Assembly: GCF_024436055.1 (NCBI RefSeq) | Contig: NZ_JANFNH010000055.1 | Coordinates: 1 to 47,472 of the forward strand | Origin: Streptantibioticus rubrisoli | Lineage (GTDB): Bacteria; Actinomycetota; Actinomycetes; Streptomycetales; Streptomycetaceae | Length of the DNA stretch: 47,472 nt | Direction of reading: 5' to 3' | Part shown: one piece after another, positions 32,655 to 40,783 of the stretch | Position numbering within the stretch: the first letter of the stretch is position 1 | Layout: every line of letters starts with the position of its first letter | The notes under the pieces: model-generated | What the model was told of the DNA's origin: nothing | What the model saw: only the letters and a program-made list of their open reading frames with translations | Databases searched by the model: none | Translations under genes and position numbers: made by a program

Positions 32655-34067
32655 ATGGCAAAGGCTCCCGTTCTCACCCCCCAGGCGGACGACTTCCCCC
32701 GCTGGTACCAGGACTTGATCAACAAGGCCGAGCTGGCCGACAACGGCCCGGTGCGCGGCACCATGGTCATCCGACCGTACGGGTACGGGCTGTGGGAGCG
32801 GATGCAGCAGGAGATGGACGCGCGGATCAAGGACGCGGGCGCGGACAACGCGTACTTCCCGCTGTTCATCCCGCAGTCCTACCTGACCAAGGAGGCCGAG
32901 CACGTCGAGGGCTTCGCCCCCGAGCTGGCCGTGGTCACCCACGCGGGCGGCAAGGACCTCGAGGAGCCCGTGGTCGTCCGGCCCACCTCCGAGACGATCA
33001 TCAACGAGTACTTCTCCAAGTGGGTGCAGAGCTACCGCGACCTGCCGCTGCTGGTCAACCAGTGGGCGAACGTGGTGCGTTGGGAGATGCGCCCGCGGGT
33101 CTTCTTGCGCACCACCGAGTTCCTGTGGCAGGAGGGGCACACCGCGCACGCCAGCTACGAGGACGCCCGCGACTACGCCGCCCGCATCCACCGCGACGTC
33201 TACGGCGACTTCATGACCAACGTCCTCGCCATCGACGTGGTCCTGGGCCGCAAGACCGCCAAGGAGCGGTTCGCGGGCGCGATCAACACCCTCACCCTTG
33301 AGGCGATGATGGGTGACGGCAAGGCCCTGCAGATGGGCACCAGCCACGAGCTGGGCCAGAACTTCGCCCGCGCCTTCGAGACCCAGTACCTGTCCAAGGA
33401 CGGTACGCAGGAACTGGTCTGGCAGACCTCCTGGGGCGTGTCGACCCGCATGGTCGGCGGCCTGATCATGTCGCACGGCGACGACAACGGGCTGCGCGTC
33501 CCGCCGCGGCTGGCCCCGGTCCAGGCCGTGGTGCTCGCCATCAAGGGCGACGACGCGGTGATCGCCAAGGTCCGTGAGATCGGCGACCAGCTCAAGGCCG
33601 CGGGGATCCGGGTGCGGGTGGACGACCGTACCGACACCCCCTTCGGCCGCCGCGCCGTGGACTGGGAGCTCAAGGGCGTACCCGTGCGCATCGAGGTCGG
33701 CCCGCGCGACCTGGAGAGCGGCACCGCGATGCTGGCCCGCCGCATCCCCGGCGGCAAGGAGCCGGTGGCCATCGACGCGCTCGCCGCGCTGCTGCCGAAG
33801 GTGCTCGAGGAGGACCAGGCGCTGCTGCTGCGCCAGTCCCGCGAGCGGCGCGAGGCCCGCACCGCGGACGTGGCCACCATCGACGAGGCCGCCGAGGCGG
33901 CGCAGACCGGCTGGGCCCGCATCCCGTGGGACAAGCTCGGCCCGGAGGGCGAGGCCAAGCTGGCCGAGCAGAGCGTCACCGTGCGCTGCCTGGTGGGAGA
34001 GGACGGGTCGGTGCCGCAATCCGACGACGCACCCGGTACCGTCGCCCTGGTGGCCCGGGCGTACTGA
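32655..34067 (+). CDS. proS: Prolyl-tRNA synthetase, eukaryote/archaeal type (ProS type 3)
   Basis: A 470-residue class II aminoacyl-tRNA synthetase. Motif 2 is RWEMRPRVFLRTTEFLWQEG and motif 3 is GGLIMSHGDDNGLRVPPRLA. The C-terminal anticodon domain follows, with an extension ending in LVARAY, the aromatic terminus typical of the eukaryote/archaeal form. The roughly 180-residue INS editing domain of bacterial-type ProRS is absent, and length fits the short form. Streptomyces normally also carry a bacterial-type proS near nusA (not in this window), so this may be a second enzyme. The ATG at 32655 lacks an SD and sits 7 nt after a -10. Confidence 0.93.
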   Translation: MAKAPVLTPQADDFPRWYQDLINKAELADNGPVRGTMVIRPYGYGLWERMQQEMDARIKDAGADNAYFPLFIPQSYLTKEAEHVEGFAPELAVVTHAGGKDLEEPVVVRPTSETIINEYFSKWVQSYRDLPLLVNQWANVVRWEMRPRVFLRTTEFLWQEGHTAHASYEDARDYAARIHRDVYGDFMTNVLAIDVVLGRKTAKERFAGAINTLTLEAMMGDGKALQMGTSHELGQNFARAFETQYLSKDGTQELVWQTSWGVSTRMVGGLIMSHGDDNGLRVPPRLAPVQAVVLAIKGDDAVIAKVREIGDQLKAAGIRVRVDDRTDTPFGRRAVDWELKGVPVRIEVGPRDLESGTAMLARRIPGGKEPVAIDALAALLPKVLEEDQALLLRQSRERREARTADVATIDEAAEAAQTGWARIPWDKLGPEGEAKLAEQSVTVRCLVGEDGSVPQSDDAPGTVALVARAY

Positions 34068-34080
34068 GCCGAGCCGCCGC

Positions 34081-34107
34081 CGGTCCCGTACCGACCACAC
34101 GGGACCG
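34081..34107 (+). terminator. Terminator of proS
   Basis: CGGTCCCGT (34081-34089) pairs with ACGGGACCG (34099-34107): a perfect 9-bp stem with a 9-nt loop, 13 bp after the proS stop. Confidence 0.75.
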
Positions 34108-34136
34108 CGAACGCAACACAACAGCGAGCCACAAAA

Positions 34137-34200
34137 CGGGGCGTACCACCGCGATGTCCCCGGGGAGCGATCCCCGGCGGCGACGCGGGGGTACGCCCCG
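34137..34200. other. Structured intergenic element (nested stems) between proS and the SprT-like gene
   Basis: The outer stem CGGGGCGTACC / GGTACGCCCCG (34137-34147 with 34190-34200) is 11 bp and perfect. Inside, CCGGGGA-GCGA-TCCCCGG (34160-34177) forms a 7-bp stem with a GNRA tetraloop. It could be a second terminator, an RNA element or an interspersed repeat. No match to a known riboswitch class is apparent to me. Confidence 0.6.
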
Positions 34201-34346
34201 GCTTGTTCCAGGGACGCACAGCTCATCCACAGACGTCCGCACCCGCCCTCAGTCGGATGCATGAGCCCGAACTGACGAGTACGTGCAAATTATTTGGGAT
34301 GGCCCCGGAATCGGAACACAGCGGCATCTCTACTCGTTGTCACGAC

Positions 34347-34937
34347 GTGAGCACGACACCACCAGTTCTCGCCGCCGAGCTGGCAGTCGCGTGGGCCGAC
34401 ATCCAACGGCACCACCCCGAGCTGCCGGATCTGGCCGCCCCCGAGTCCCTGATCGGAGAGTCCTCGTCCGCCTGCGGCACCGAGCTCTCCTTCGAACGCC
34501 TGCTGCACGAGGCCGTGCACGGCATCGCCGCCGCCCGCGGCGTACGTGACACCTCGCGCGCGGGCCGCTACCACAACCGCCGGTTCCTGGCGATCGCCGA
34601 CGAACTGGGCCTGGACCACTCCGAGGAGCCGCATCCCAGCAGCGGCTTCTCGCTGGTCGTGATGCGCCCGGAGACCAAGAAGCGCTACCGGCCGACGATC
34701 GAGCGGCTGCAGCGCGCGCTGAAGGCGCACAGCGCGGCGACCGCCTCCGACACCAGCCGCTCCTTCCGCGGCCCGGCCGCCCGGCACGGCTCGTCCGGCG
34801 GCGGCGTGCGCGTCAAGGCCGTCTGCGACTGCGGGCGCAACGTGCGGGTCGTCCCCTCCGTGCTGGAGCAGGCACCGATCATGTGCGGCGCGTGCGGTCA
34901 GCCGTTCCGCATCCCGGAGGTGGTCGGCGCGGCGTGA
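34347..34937 (+). CDS. SprT-like domain protein
   Basis: A 196-residue protein with the zincin motif HEAVH (LLHEAVHGIAAARGV, near 48-62), then the conserved GRYHNRRFLAIADELGLD, as in SprT-like metalloprotease domains. Near its C-terminus is a CxC...CxxC zinc ribbon (CDCGRNVRV and MCGACGQPF). Proteolytic activity is likely but unproven; eukaryotic relatives (SPRTN) cut DNA-protein crosslinks. The GTG at 34347 is used because the globular domain follows. An in-frame ATG at 34299 or 34260 would add 16-29 residues, and the upstream A/T-rich GCAAATTATTTGGG could be promoter or SD-proximal sequence. Confidence 0.78.
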   Translation: MSTTPPVLAAELAVAWADIQRHHPELPDLAAPESLIGESSSACGTELSFERLLHEAVHGIAAARGVRDTSRAGRYHNRRFLAIADELGLDHSEEPHPSSGFSLVVMRPETKKRYRPTIERLQRALKAHSAATASDTSRSFRGPAARHGSSGGGVRVKAVCDCGRNVRVVPSVLEQAPIMCGACGQPFRIPEVVGAA

Positions 34938-35091
34938 GGCGACCTCAAGCGCGGTGGCCGTCGGACGGGAGGCGGCGGCACGGCGTGGCGGCGCGGTGTG
35001 GCAGAATGGTCCGCTGAGCACTCGGCAGCCGTGCAGGACCCCTCTCTCCTTCGGCTGACGCGTCCGTCGGGCGACCGGCTCCCACAACCCC

Positions 35092-35120
35092 ACGTGGCGA
35101 TCCGCGCTGCCCAACCACGT
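35092..35120 (+). promoter_or_regulatory. Leader stem-loop upstream of rpsP
   Basis: ACGTGG (35092-35097) pairs with CCACGT (35115-35120) across a 17-nt loop, 23 nt before the GTG of rpsP and just ahead of its SD (AGGAGA). A -10-like CAGAAT is at 35002-35007. Autoregulation by a ribosomal protein is possible but not shown. Confidence 0.35.
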
Positions 35121-35143
35121 CAATACCAGGAGAACCCACTCCC

Positions 35144-35587
35144 GTGGCAGTCAAGATCAAGCTGAAGCGTCTGGGCAAGATCCGTTCGCCTCACTACCGC
35201 ATCGTCGTCGCCGACTCCCGTACCCGCCGTGACGGCCGGGCCATCGAGGAGATCGGCCTGTACCAGCCGGTGCAGAACCCCTCGCTGATCCAGGTCGACA
35301 GCGAGCGCGTGCAGTACTGGCTCGGCGTCGGCGCCCAGCCGACCGAGCCGGTCCTCGCCATCTTGAAGAAGACCGGCGACTGGCAGAAGTTCAAGGGCGA
35401 GCCCGCCCCGGCCCCGCTGCTCGTCGCCGAGCCGAAGGCCGACAAGCGCGCCCTCTTCGAGGCCGCCGCCAAGGAGGCCGCGGACGAGCCGAAGGGTGAG
35501 GCGATCACCCCCAAGGCGAAGAAGGCCGAGAAGAAGGCGGACGAGGCCACTGAGGCCGAGGCCACCGCCGAGTCGACCGAGTCCTGA
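35144..35587 (+). CDS. rpsP: 30S ribosomal protein S16
   Basis: A 147-residue ribosomal protein ([38 protein letters not shown]). The S16 core is about 80 residues. The rest is the Ala/Glu/Lys-rich tail usual in actinobacteria. GTG start with SD AGGAGA. First gene of the rpsP-khpA-rimM-trmD-rplS set. Confidence 0.96.
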   Translation: MAVKIKLKRLGKIRSPHYRIVVADSRTRRDGRAIEEIGLYQPVQNPSLIQVDSERVQYWLGVGAQPTEPVLAILKKTGDWQKFKGEPAPAPLLVAEPKADKRALFEAAAKEAADEPKGEAITPKAKKAEKKADEATEAEATAESTES

Positions 35588-35589
35588 GC

Positions 35590-35829
35590 ATGCTTGAGGA
35601 GGCTCTTGAGCACCTCGTGAAGGGCATCGTCGACAACCCGGACGACGTGCAGGTCGCCTCGCGCAACCTGCGCCGCGGGCGCGTGCTGGAGGTCCGGGTG
35701 CATCCGGACGACCTCGGCAAGGTGATCGGCCGCAACGGCCGGACCGCCCGTGCGCTGCGTACCGTCGTCGGTGCCCTCGGCGGGCGCGGTGTCCGCGTCG
35801 ACCTCGTCGACGTGGACCAGGTGCGCTGA
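35590..35829 (+). CDS. khpA: KH-domain RNA-binding protein KhpA
   Basis: A 79-residue single KH-domain protein with the GxxG loop KVIGRNGRTARAL and the N-terminus MLEEALEHLVKGIVDNPDDV. KhpA binds many RNAs, often as a partner of KhpB/Jag, and is almost always encoded between rpsP and rimM. It starts 2 nt after the rpsP stop. Confidence 0.95.
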   Translation: MLEEALEHLVKGIVDNPDDVQVASRNLRRGRVLEVRVHPDDLGKVIGRNGRTARALRTVVGALGGRGVRVDLVDVDQVR

Positions 35830-35847
35830 GCAGGACCGGGCTCGTGC

Positions 35848-35922
35848 CCGGGGGCGGCGCGCCCCCGGCACCCCCAACACCGGCTCGGGCCGGGACGGCT
35901 ACGGCCGCCCCGGCCCGAGCCG
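35848..35922 (+). terminator. Two consecutive stem-loops after khpA
   Basis: CCGGGGGC-GGCGC-GCCCCCGG (35848-35868) is followed by CGGCTCGGGCCGGG / CCCGGCCCGAGCCG (35881-35894 with 35909-35922; 14-bp perfect stem, 14-nt loop). They probably terminate or attenuate rpsP-khpA transcription before rimM. Confidence 0.75.
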
Positions 35923-35977
35923 TTCGGATTGAGAATGGGAAACGCGAGCCGGCCACCGCTCCCGCCAGAAGTCCCGT

Positions 35978-36050
35978 ACCCCTCACCGGCAGGTGGGGGA
36001 GTGGGGGCGCCGCCCCCGCGAGAAAACCCCGAACCCCTCACCGGGAGGTG
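35978..36050 (+). repeat. 18-bp direct repeat in the rimM leader
   Basis: ACCCCTCACCGGcAGGTG (35978-35995) recurs as ACCCCTCACCGGgAGGTG (36033-36050), one mismatch, 55 bp apart. Each copy can fold on itself (TCACC with GGTGA in the second). The second copy contains the rimM SD, so folding could mask the ribosome site. A GGGGGCG/CGCCCCC hairpin lies between the copies. Confidence 0.75.
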
Positions 36051-36055
36051 AACCC

Positions 36056-36607
36056 GTGCAGCTCGTAGTCGGCCGGATCGGCCGCGCCCACGGCATCAAG
36101 GGCGAGGTCACGATCGAGGTGCGCACCGACGAGCCCGAGCTGCGGCTCGCGCCGGGCGCCGTGCTCGCCACCGACCCGGCGTCCGCGGGCCCGCTGACCA
36201 TCGAAACCGGCCGCGTGCACAGCGGACGGCTGCTGCTGCGCTTCACCGGCGTCAACGACCGCAACGGCGCCGAGGCCCTGCGCAACACACTGCTGATCGC
36301 CGAGGTCGACCCCGAGGAGACGCCGGAGGACCCCGAGGAGTTCTACGACCACCAGCTGATCGACCTCGACGTGGTCACCGAGGACGGCACCGCCGTCGGC
36401 CGGATCACCGAGATCACCCACCTGCCCTACCAGGACCTGCTGGTCGTCGAACGCCCGGACGGCAGCGAGGTGCTGATCCCGTTCGTCAGCGACATCGTCC
36501 CCGACATCGACCTGGAACGGCAGGTCGCCGTCATCACCCCGCCGCCCGGCCTGCTGGACGAGCGCGAGGCGGAGACCGCCAGCACGCGGGAGCGGGAACA
36601 GCCCTGA
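36056..36607 (+). CDS. rimM: Ribosome maturation factor RimM
   Basis: A 183-residue assembly factor for the 30S subunit head, binding S19. The N-terminal RimM barrel begins [16 protein letters not shown], and the PRC-barrel carries [17 protein letters not shown] and [17 protein letters not shown] 36056 with SD GGGAGGTG. An in-frame GTG at 35993 would add 21 low-complexity residues and is rejected. Its stop shares one base with the trmD start. Confidence 0.95.
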   Translation: MQLVVGRIGRAHGIKGEVTIEVRTDEPELRLAPGAVLATDPASAGPLTIETGRVHSGRLLLRFTGVNDRNGAEALRNTLLIAEVDPEETPEDPEEFYDHQLIDLDVVTEDGTAVGRITEITHLPYQDLLVVERPDGSEVLIPFVSDIVPDIDLERQVAVITPPPGLLDEREAETASTREREQP

Positions 36608-37422
36608 TGCGGATCGACGTCGTCACGATCTTCCCCGAGTACCTCGAACCGCTGAACGTCTCGCTCGTCGGCAAGGCACGCGCCCGCGGCCAACTGGACG
36701 TACGCGTACACGACCTGCGGCAGTGGACGCACGACCGCCACCACACCGTGGACGACACGCCCTACGGCGGCGGGCCCGGCATGGTCATGAAGCCGGAGCC
36801 GTGGGGCGAGGCGCTGGACGCCATCGAGGCCTCCGGGCCGCAGGGCACCGCGCCGGTGATGGTGGTGCCGACGCCCAGCGGACGGCCGTTCACCCAGCGG
36901 CTCGCCGTGGAACTGTCGGCCAAGCCCTGGCTGGTCTTCACCCCCGCCCGCTACGAGGGCATCGACCGCCGGGTCGTCGACGCCTACGCCGAGCGGTGGG
37001 AGGTGCACGAGGTCTCCATCGGCGACTACGTACTCGCCGGTGGTGAGGCCGCGGTCCTGGTCATCACCGAGGCGGTGGCCCGGCTGCTGCCCGGCGTGCT
37101 GGGCAACGCCGAATCGCACCGCGACGACTCCTTCGCCCCCGGCGCCATGGCCGACCTGCTGGAAGGCCCCGTCTACACCAAGCCCCCGGTCTGGCGGGAC
37201 CGCGACATCCCCGAGGTACTGCTCAGCGGCCACCACGGCAAGATCGCACGGTGGCGGCGCGACCAGGCGTTCCGCAGGACCAGCGCCCTGCGCCCCGACC
37301 TGATCGAGCGCTGCGACCCCGCCGCCTTGGACAAGCACGACCGCGCGCTGCTGGCGGAACTGGGCTGGACGCAGGGCCCGGACGGACGATTTGGGCGACC
37401 GGGCGGGCCCGTGGAAGAATAG
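36607..37422 (+). CDS. trmD: tRNA (guanine(37)-N(1))-methyltransferase TrmD
   Basis: A 271-residue SPOUT-fold enzyme that makes m1G37 next to the anticodon and so prevents +1 frameshifting. Marks: [37 protein letters not shown], the knot with [14 protein letters not shown] and [17 protein letters not shown], and the C-terminal [20 protein letters not shown] 36607 overlaps the rimM stop by one base. Confidence 0.96.
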   Translation: MRIDVVTIFPEYLEPLNVSLVGKARARGQLDVRVHDLRQWTHDRHHTVDDTPYGGGPGMVMKPEPWGEALDAIEASGPQGTAPVMVVPTPSGRPFTQRLAVELSAKPWLVFTPARYEGIDRRVVDAYAERWEVHEVSIGDYVLAGGEAAVLVITEAVARLLPGVLGNAESHRDDSFAPGAMADLLEGPVYTKPPVWRDRDIPEVLLSGHHGKIARWRRDQAFRRTSALRPDLIERCDPAALDKHDRALLAELGWTQGPDGRFGRPGGPVEE

Positions 37423-37514
37423 GCCGCTGCTGTACGCCCGCCGTGCGCCCCTGCCACAGGGGGAACGACGCCCGGACGGCAAAGCGGCACCTTCGATCCT
37501 CATCTCCGGAACCC

Positions 37515-37536
37515 GCTGATGACCTGTGGCATCAGC
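37515..37536 (+). promoter_or_regulatory. Leader hairpin of rplS
   Basis: GCTGATG (37515-37521) and CATCAGC (37530-37536) form a perfect 7-bp stem with an 8-nt loop, ending 17 nt before the rplS ATG, immediately before the GAAGAAAG SD. It is a candidate for ribosomal-protein feedback control. Confidence 0.45.
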
Positions 37537-37553
37537 GAAGAAAGCAGACAATC

Positions 37554-37904
37554 ATGTCGCACCTGCTCGACGTCGTCGACGCCGCATCCAAGCGCTCGGA
37601 CATCCCCGCCTTCCGCCCGGGTGACACGGTCAACGTGCACGTCCGCGTCATCGAGGGCAACCGCTCCCGTGTCCAGCAGTTCAAGGGCGTGGTCATCCGC
37701 CGCCAGGGCTCCGGCGTCCGCGAGACCTTCACCGTCCGCAAGGTCAGCTTCAGCGTCGGCGTGGAGCGCACCTTCCCCGTGCACACCCCGATCGTCGAGA
37801 AGATCGAGGTCGTGACCCGCGGTGACGTCCGCCGCGCCAAGCTGTACTACCTGCGCGAGCTGCGCGGCAAGGCCGCCAAGATCAAGGAGAAGCGCGAGAG
37901 CTGA
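37554..37904 (+). CDS. rplS: 50S ribosomal protein L19
   Basis: A 116-residue ribosomal protein at the 30S-50S interface: [60 protein letters not shown] and [23 protein letters not shown] 37554. Last gene of the translation set, 131 nt after trmD. Confidence 0.97.
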   Translation: MSHLLDVVDAASKRSDIPAFRPGDTVNVHVRVIEGNRSRVQQFKGVVIRRQGSGVRETFTVRKVSFSVGVERTFPVHTPIVEKIEVVTRGDVRRAKLYYLRELRGKAAKIKEKRES

Positions 37905-37920
37905 GCCTCGCGCCCGCCGC

Positions 37921-37948
37921 GCCGGATCGCGCTGCCGCCCGATCCGGC
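37921..37948 (+). terminator. Terminator of rplS
   Basis: GCCGGATCG (37921-37929) pairs with CGATCCGGC (37940-37948): a 9-bp perfect stem with a 10-nt loop, 16 bp after the rplS stop. Confidence 0.8.
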
Positions 37949-38000
37949 CGCGGTGACTCGGGCCAGCGGGCACAGCCGGGCCGGATAGGCTCTGCGCCCG

Positions 38001-38822
38001 ATGGACACCGAAGCACAACCTGACGTGGAGCGCGACCGCTCATCAGCCCCCCGGGGGCGGATCGGGCGGTCGCGCTTCGCCGTTCCCGGGCCGCGCGGCG
38101 CCCGCGCCCGGCTGCGCGCCGTCCACGGCTGGTGGCAGGACCTGAGCCTGTGGCAGGAGGTGGCGCTGCTAGGCGTCCTGTGCCTGGGCACGCTCGGCCT
38201 GGTCAACGCCTTCTTGGTACAGCCGTTCCTGATCCCCAGCGGATCGATGGAGAACACCCTGAAGGTCGGCGACCGCGTCGTGGTCAACAAACTGGCGTAC
38301 CGTTTCGGCAATCAGCCGCGGCGCGGCGACGTGATCGTCTTCAACGGCACCGGCTCCTTCGTGCCGGACCCGCCCCCGAGCAACCCGCTCACCCACCTGC
38401 TGCGCACCGTGGGCAGCGCGACCGGGCTGGCGCAGCCGGACGAGACGGACTACGTCAAGCGCGTGGTCGGGATCGGCGGCGACCGCGTCACATGCTGCGA
38501 CAAGCAGGGCAGGATCATGGTGAACGGGCAGCCCGTCACGGAGGACTACCTCTACCCGGGCGACGGGCCCTCCCGGATCCCGTTCGACATCGTCGTGCCG
38601 CCGGGAAGGCTCTGGGTGATGGGCGACCACCGCAGTGACTCGCGGGACTCCCGTGACCACCTCGGCGACCCCGGCGGCGGCACCGTCCCGGTGGACGAGG
38701 TGATCGGACGCGCCGACTGGATCGGCTGGCCGTTCGACCACATGCGCACCCTGCGCCGCCCGGCGGGCTTCGCCCACGTACCGCCGCCCGCTCACCCGGC
38801 CACCGGCGGTGGGCATGGGTAA
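38001..38822 (+). CDS. sipW: Type I signal peptidase (SipW-like)
   Basis: A 273-residue membrane protease that removes signal peptides from exported proteins. One N-terminal membrane segment (VALLGVLCLGTLGLVNAFLV, about 54-73) leads into the catalytic Ser box IPSGSMENTL. The catalytic Lys is in YVKRVVGIGGDRV. The box E signature is MGDHRSDSRDSRDH. No second C-terminal membrane segment is evident. First of four adjacent signal peptidases, matching the S. lividans sipW-X-Y operon. A -10-like TAGGCT ends 10 nt before the ATG. Confidence 0.92.
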   Translation: MDTEAQPDVERDRSSAPRGRIGRSRFAVPGPRGARARLRAVHGWWQDLSLWQEVALLGVLCLGTLGLVNAFLVQPFLIPSGSMENTLKVGDRVVVNKLAYRFGNQPRRGDVIVFNGTGSFVPDPPPSNPLTHLLRTVGSATGLAQPDETDYVKRVVGIGGDRVTCCDKQGRIMVNGQPVTEDYLYPGDGPSRIPFDIVVPPGRLWVMGDHRSDSRDSRDHLGDPGGGTVPVDEVIGRADWIGWPFDHMRTLRRPAGFAHVPPPAHPATGGGHG

Positions 38823-39861
38823 CCGGGGACGCCCGCGCAACGGCCACCGTGCGGGCGCGGCCACGGCGGCGGCCGACAGGCCGCCGGGGCGGGCGGAGCG
38901 GCGGCGGGCCGCCCAGCGGGTCAAGCGGCGGCGGCGCCGGTCGGCGGTACGGGAGGTACCGATCCTGATCGGAGTGGCGCTGCTGATCGCGCTGGTCCTC
39001 AAGACCTTCCTGGTGCAGGCCTTCGTGATCCCCTCCGGATCGATGGAGGACACCATCCGGATCGGCGACCGGGTGCTGGTCGACAAGCTCACCCCGTGGT
39101 TCGGTTCGACGCCGCAGCGCGGCGACGTGGTGGTGTTCAAGGACCCCGGGCACTGGCTGGACGGTGAGCCCAAACCGAAGCCGGACCCGGAGGGTGTCAA
39201 GCAGATCAAGGAGTTCTTCACCTTCATCGGTCTGCTTCCGGCGGCGAACGAGCAGGACCTGATCAAGCGGGTGATCGCGGTCGGCGGCGACAAGGTCGCC
39301 TGCTGCGACGTCCAGGGCCGGGTCACCGTCAACGGCAAGGCGCTGGACGAGCCGTACCTGAAGCCGGGCAACCCGCCGTCGCAGATCAAGTTCAGCCTCA
39401 CCGTCCCGGCCGGGCGGCTGTGGGTGATGGGCGACCACCGAAGCGACTCGGCCGACTCGCGCTACCACATGGACGAGCCCGGAGGCGGTACGGTCGCCGA
39501 GAGCCAGGTGGTGGGCAGGGCGTTCGTGATCGCCTGGCCCTTCTCGCACTGGCGGACCCTGCCGGAACCAGGGACGTTCGCATCGGTGCCCAACCCGGGC
39601 GCGGATGCGGCCACCGCCCTGGGGAAGGCCAATAATCGGCAAGGAATGGTCCAACTCCCGACTCCTGCGGAACTTCCGCTCGTTATGGGAGTGGTGGGCC
39701 TGCGTCGCGCGCGGAGCAGGCCGTGGCGCGGAGTGAGGAGTGGAAGTGGGGGACCTGGTGGTCGGCGCACGGTCCGGACCCGGCGAGCCCGAAGGGCAGG
39801 GCCCACCGGTCGGCGCCGCCGAGGAAGAGGCGACGGCGGTGAATCTCGGCAAGTCCCCTGA
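38815..39861 (+). CDS. sipX: Type I signal peptidase (SipX-like)
   Basis: A 348-residue protease. Basic N-terminus; membrane segment PILIGVALLIALVLKTFLVQ (about 50-69); Ser box VIPSGSMEDTIRIGDR; Lys box LIKRVIAVGGDKV; MGDHRSDSADSRYH. An Arg/Gly-rich tail of about 60 residues (GLRRARSRPWRG onward) overlaps the next gene by about 116 bp. The ATG at 38815 overlaps the sipW stop by 8 bp (GTG 38809 is an alternative). It contains the Cys-Cys-Asp motif also found in SipW and SipZ. Confidence 0.9.
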   Translation: MGNRGRPRNGHRAGAATAAADRPPGRAERRRAAQRVKRRRRRSAVREVPILIGVALLIALVLKTFLVQAFVIPSGSMEDTIRIGDRVLVDKLTPWFGSTPQRGDVVVFKDPGHWLDGEPKPKPDPEGVKQIKEFFTFIGLLPAANEQDLIKRVIAVGGDKVACCDVQGRVTVNGKALDEPYLKPGNPPSQIKFSLTVPAGRLWVMGDHRSDSADSRYHMDEPGGGTVAESQVVGRAFVIAWPFSHWRTLPEPGTFASVPNPGADAATALGKANNRQGMVQLPTPAELPLVMGVVGLRRARSRPWRGVRSGSGGPGGRRTVRTRRARRAGPTGRRRRGRGDGGESRQVP

Positions 39862-40750
39862 CGCGGACGGTACCCGGCGGTTCGAACAGGACGGCGCGGG
39901 CTCCGGTGGCTCCGGCAGCCGCTGGACGGTCTGGGGCAAGCGCGGCCCCGGCGGCCGGGCGGGTGCGGGCGAGTCGAAGAAGCCGCGCTCGTTCTGGAAG
40001 GAGCTGCCGATCCTCATCGGCATCGCCCTGGTCCTGGCCCTCATCATCAAGACCTTCCTGGTCCAGGCGTTCTCCATCCCGTCGCAGTCGATGCAGAACA
40101 CGCTGCAGGTCGGCGACCGGGTACTGGTCGACAAGCTCACTCCGTGGTTCGGCTCGCAGCCCTCGCGCGGCGAGGTGGTGGTCTTCCACGACCCGGGCGG
40201 CTGGCTCGAGGAGAACCCGCCGGGGCCCACCAACCCGGTGACCTCCGGCATCCAGAAGGTGCTCAGCTTCATCGGACTGATGCCGTCCGCCGAGGAGAAG
40301 GACCTGATCAAGCGGGTCATCGCGGTCGGCGGCGACACCGTCGAGTGCAAGGGCACCGGACCGGTGACCGTCAACGGCAAGGCGCTGGACGAGCCGTACA
40401 TCTTCCCCGGCAACACCCCTTGCGGTGACAAGCCGTTCGGCCCGATCAAGATCCCGCCGAACCGCATCTGGGTGATGGGCGACCACCGGCAGGACTCGCT
40501 GGACTCCCGCTACCACCAGATGCTGCCCGGCGGCGGCACGGTCTCGGTCAACCAGGTCGTCGGCCGCGCGATCGTGGTCGCCTGGCCGGTCACCCGGTGG
40601 AGCACGCTGCCGATCCCGTCGACGTTCGACCAGCCCGGCATCAACGCCGCCGCCGGTGCCATCCCGGCCGCGGGCGGACTGGCCGGAGCGCTTCCGCTGG
40701 TGCTGCTGCGGCGCCGCCGCATGGTCAAAAAGCAGCGCAAGGACTGCTGA
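39746..40750 (+). CDS. sipY: Type I signal peptidase (SipY-like)
   Basis: A 334-residue protease. A long Gly/Glu/Arg-rich cytoplasmic N-terminus (to about 85) precedes LPILIGIALVLALIIKTFLV. The Ser box is SIPSQSMQNTLQVGDR, the Lys box is LIKRVIAVGGDTV, and box E is MGDHRQDSLDSRYH. The C-terminus has a short hydrophobic segment followed by RRRRMVKKQRKDC. Unlike the other three it lacks the Cys-Cys-Asp motif (VECKGTG instead). The GTG at 39746 has SD GAGGAG; a later GTG at 39839 would remove the overlap with sipX and is a real alternative. Confidence 0.9.
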   Translation: MGDLVVGARSGPGEPEGQGPPVGAAEEEATAVNLGKSPDADGTRRFEQDGAGSGGSGSRWTVWGKRGPGGRAGAGESKKPRSFWKELPILIGIALVLALIIKTFLVQAFSIPSQSMQNTLQVGDRVLVDKLTPWFGSQPSRGEVVVFHDPGGWLEENPPGPTNPVTSGIQKVLSFIGLMPSAEEKDLIKRVIAVGGDTVECKGTGPVTVNGKALDEPYIFPGNTPCGDKPFGPIKIPPNRIWVMGDHRQDSLDSRYHQMLPGGGTVSVNQVVGRAIVVAWPVTRWSTLPIPSTFDQPGINAAAGAIPAAGGLAGALPLVLLRRRRMVKKQRKDC

Positions 40751-40776
40751 CCACCACGGGTACCGCCCGGTAGGGT
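40747..40776 (+). promoter_or_regulatory. Promoter of sipZ (leaderless type)
   Basis: CTGACC (40747-40752), 18 bp, TAGGGT (40771-40776), then 7 nt to the sipZ ATG. This agrees with reports that sipZ of S. lividans begins its own transcription unit. The -35 overlaps the sipY stop. Confidence 0.7.
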
Positions 40777-40783
40777 GCCGCCC

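Noticed and set aside
38809-39861. Frameshift at the 3' end of sipX
   Set aside because: The Arg/Gly tail looks like a frame run-through, but no adjacent frame restores a better C-terminus, and overlapping sip genes are expected; left as a normal overlap.
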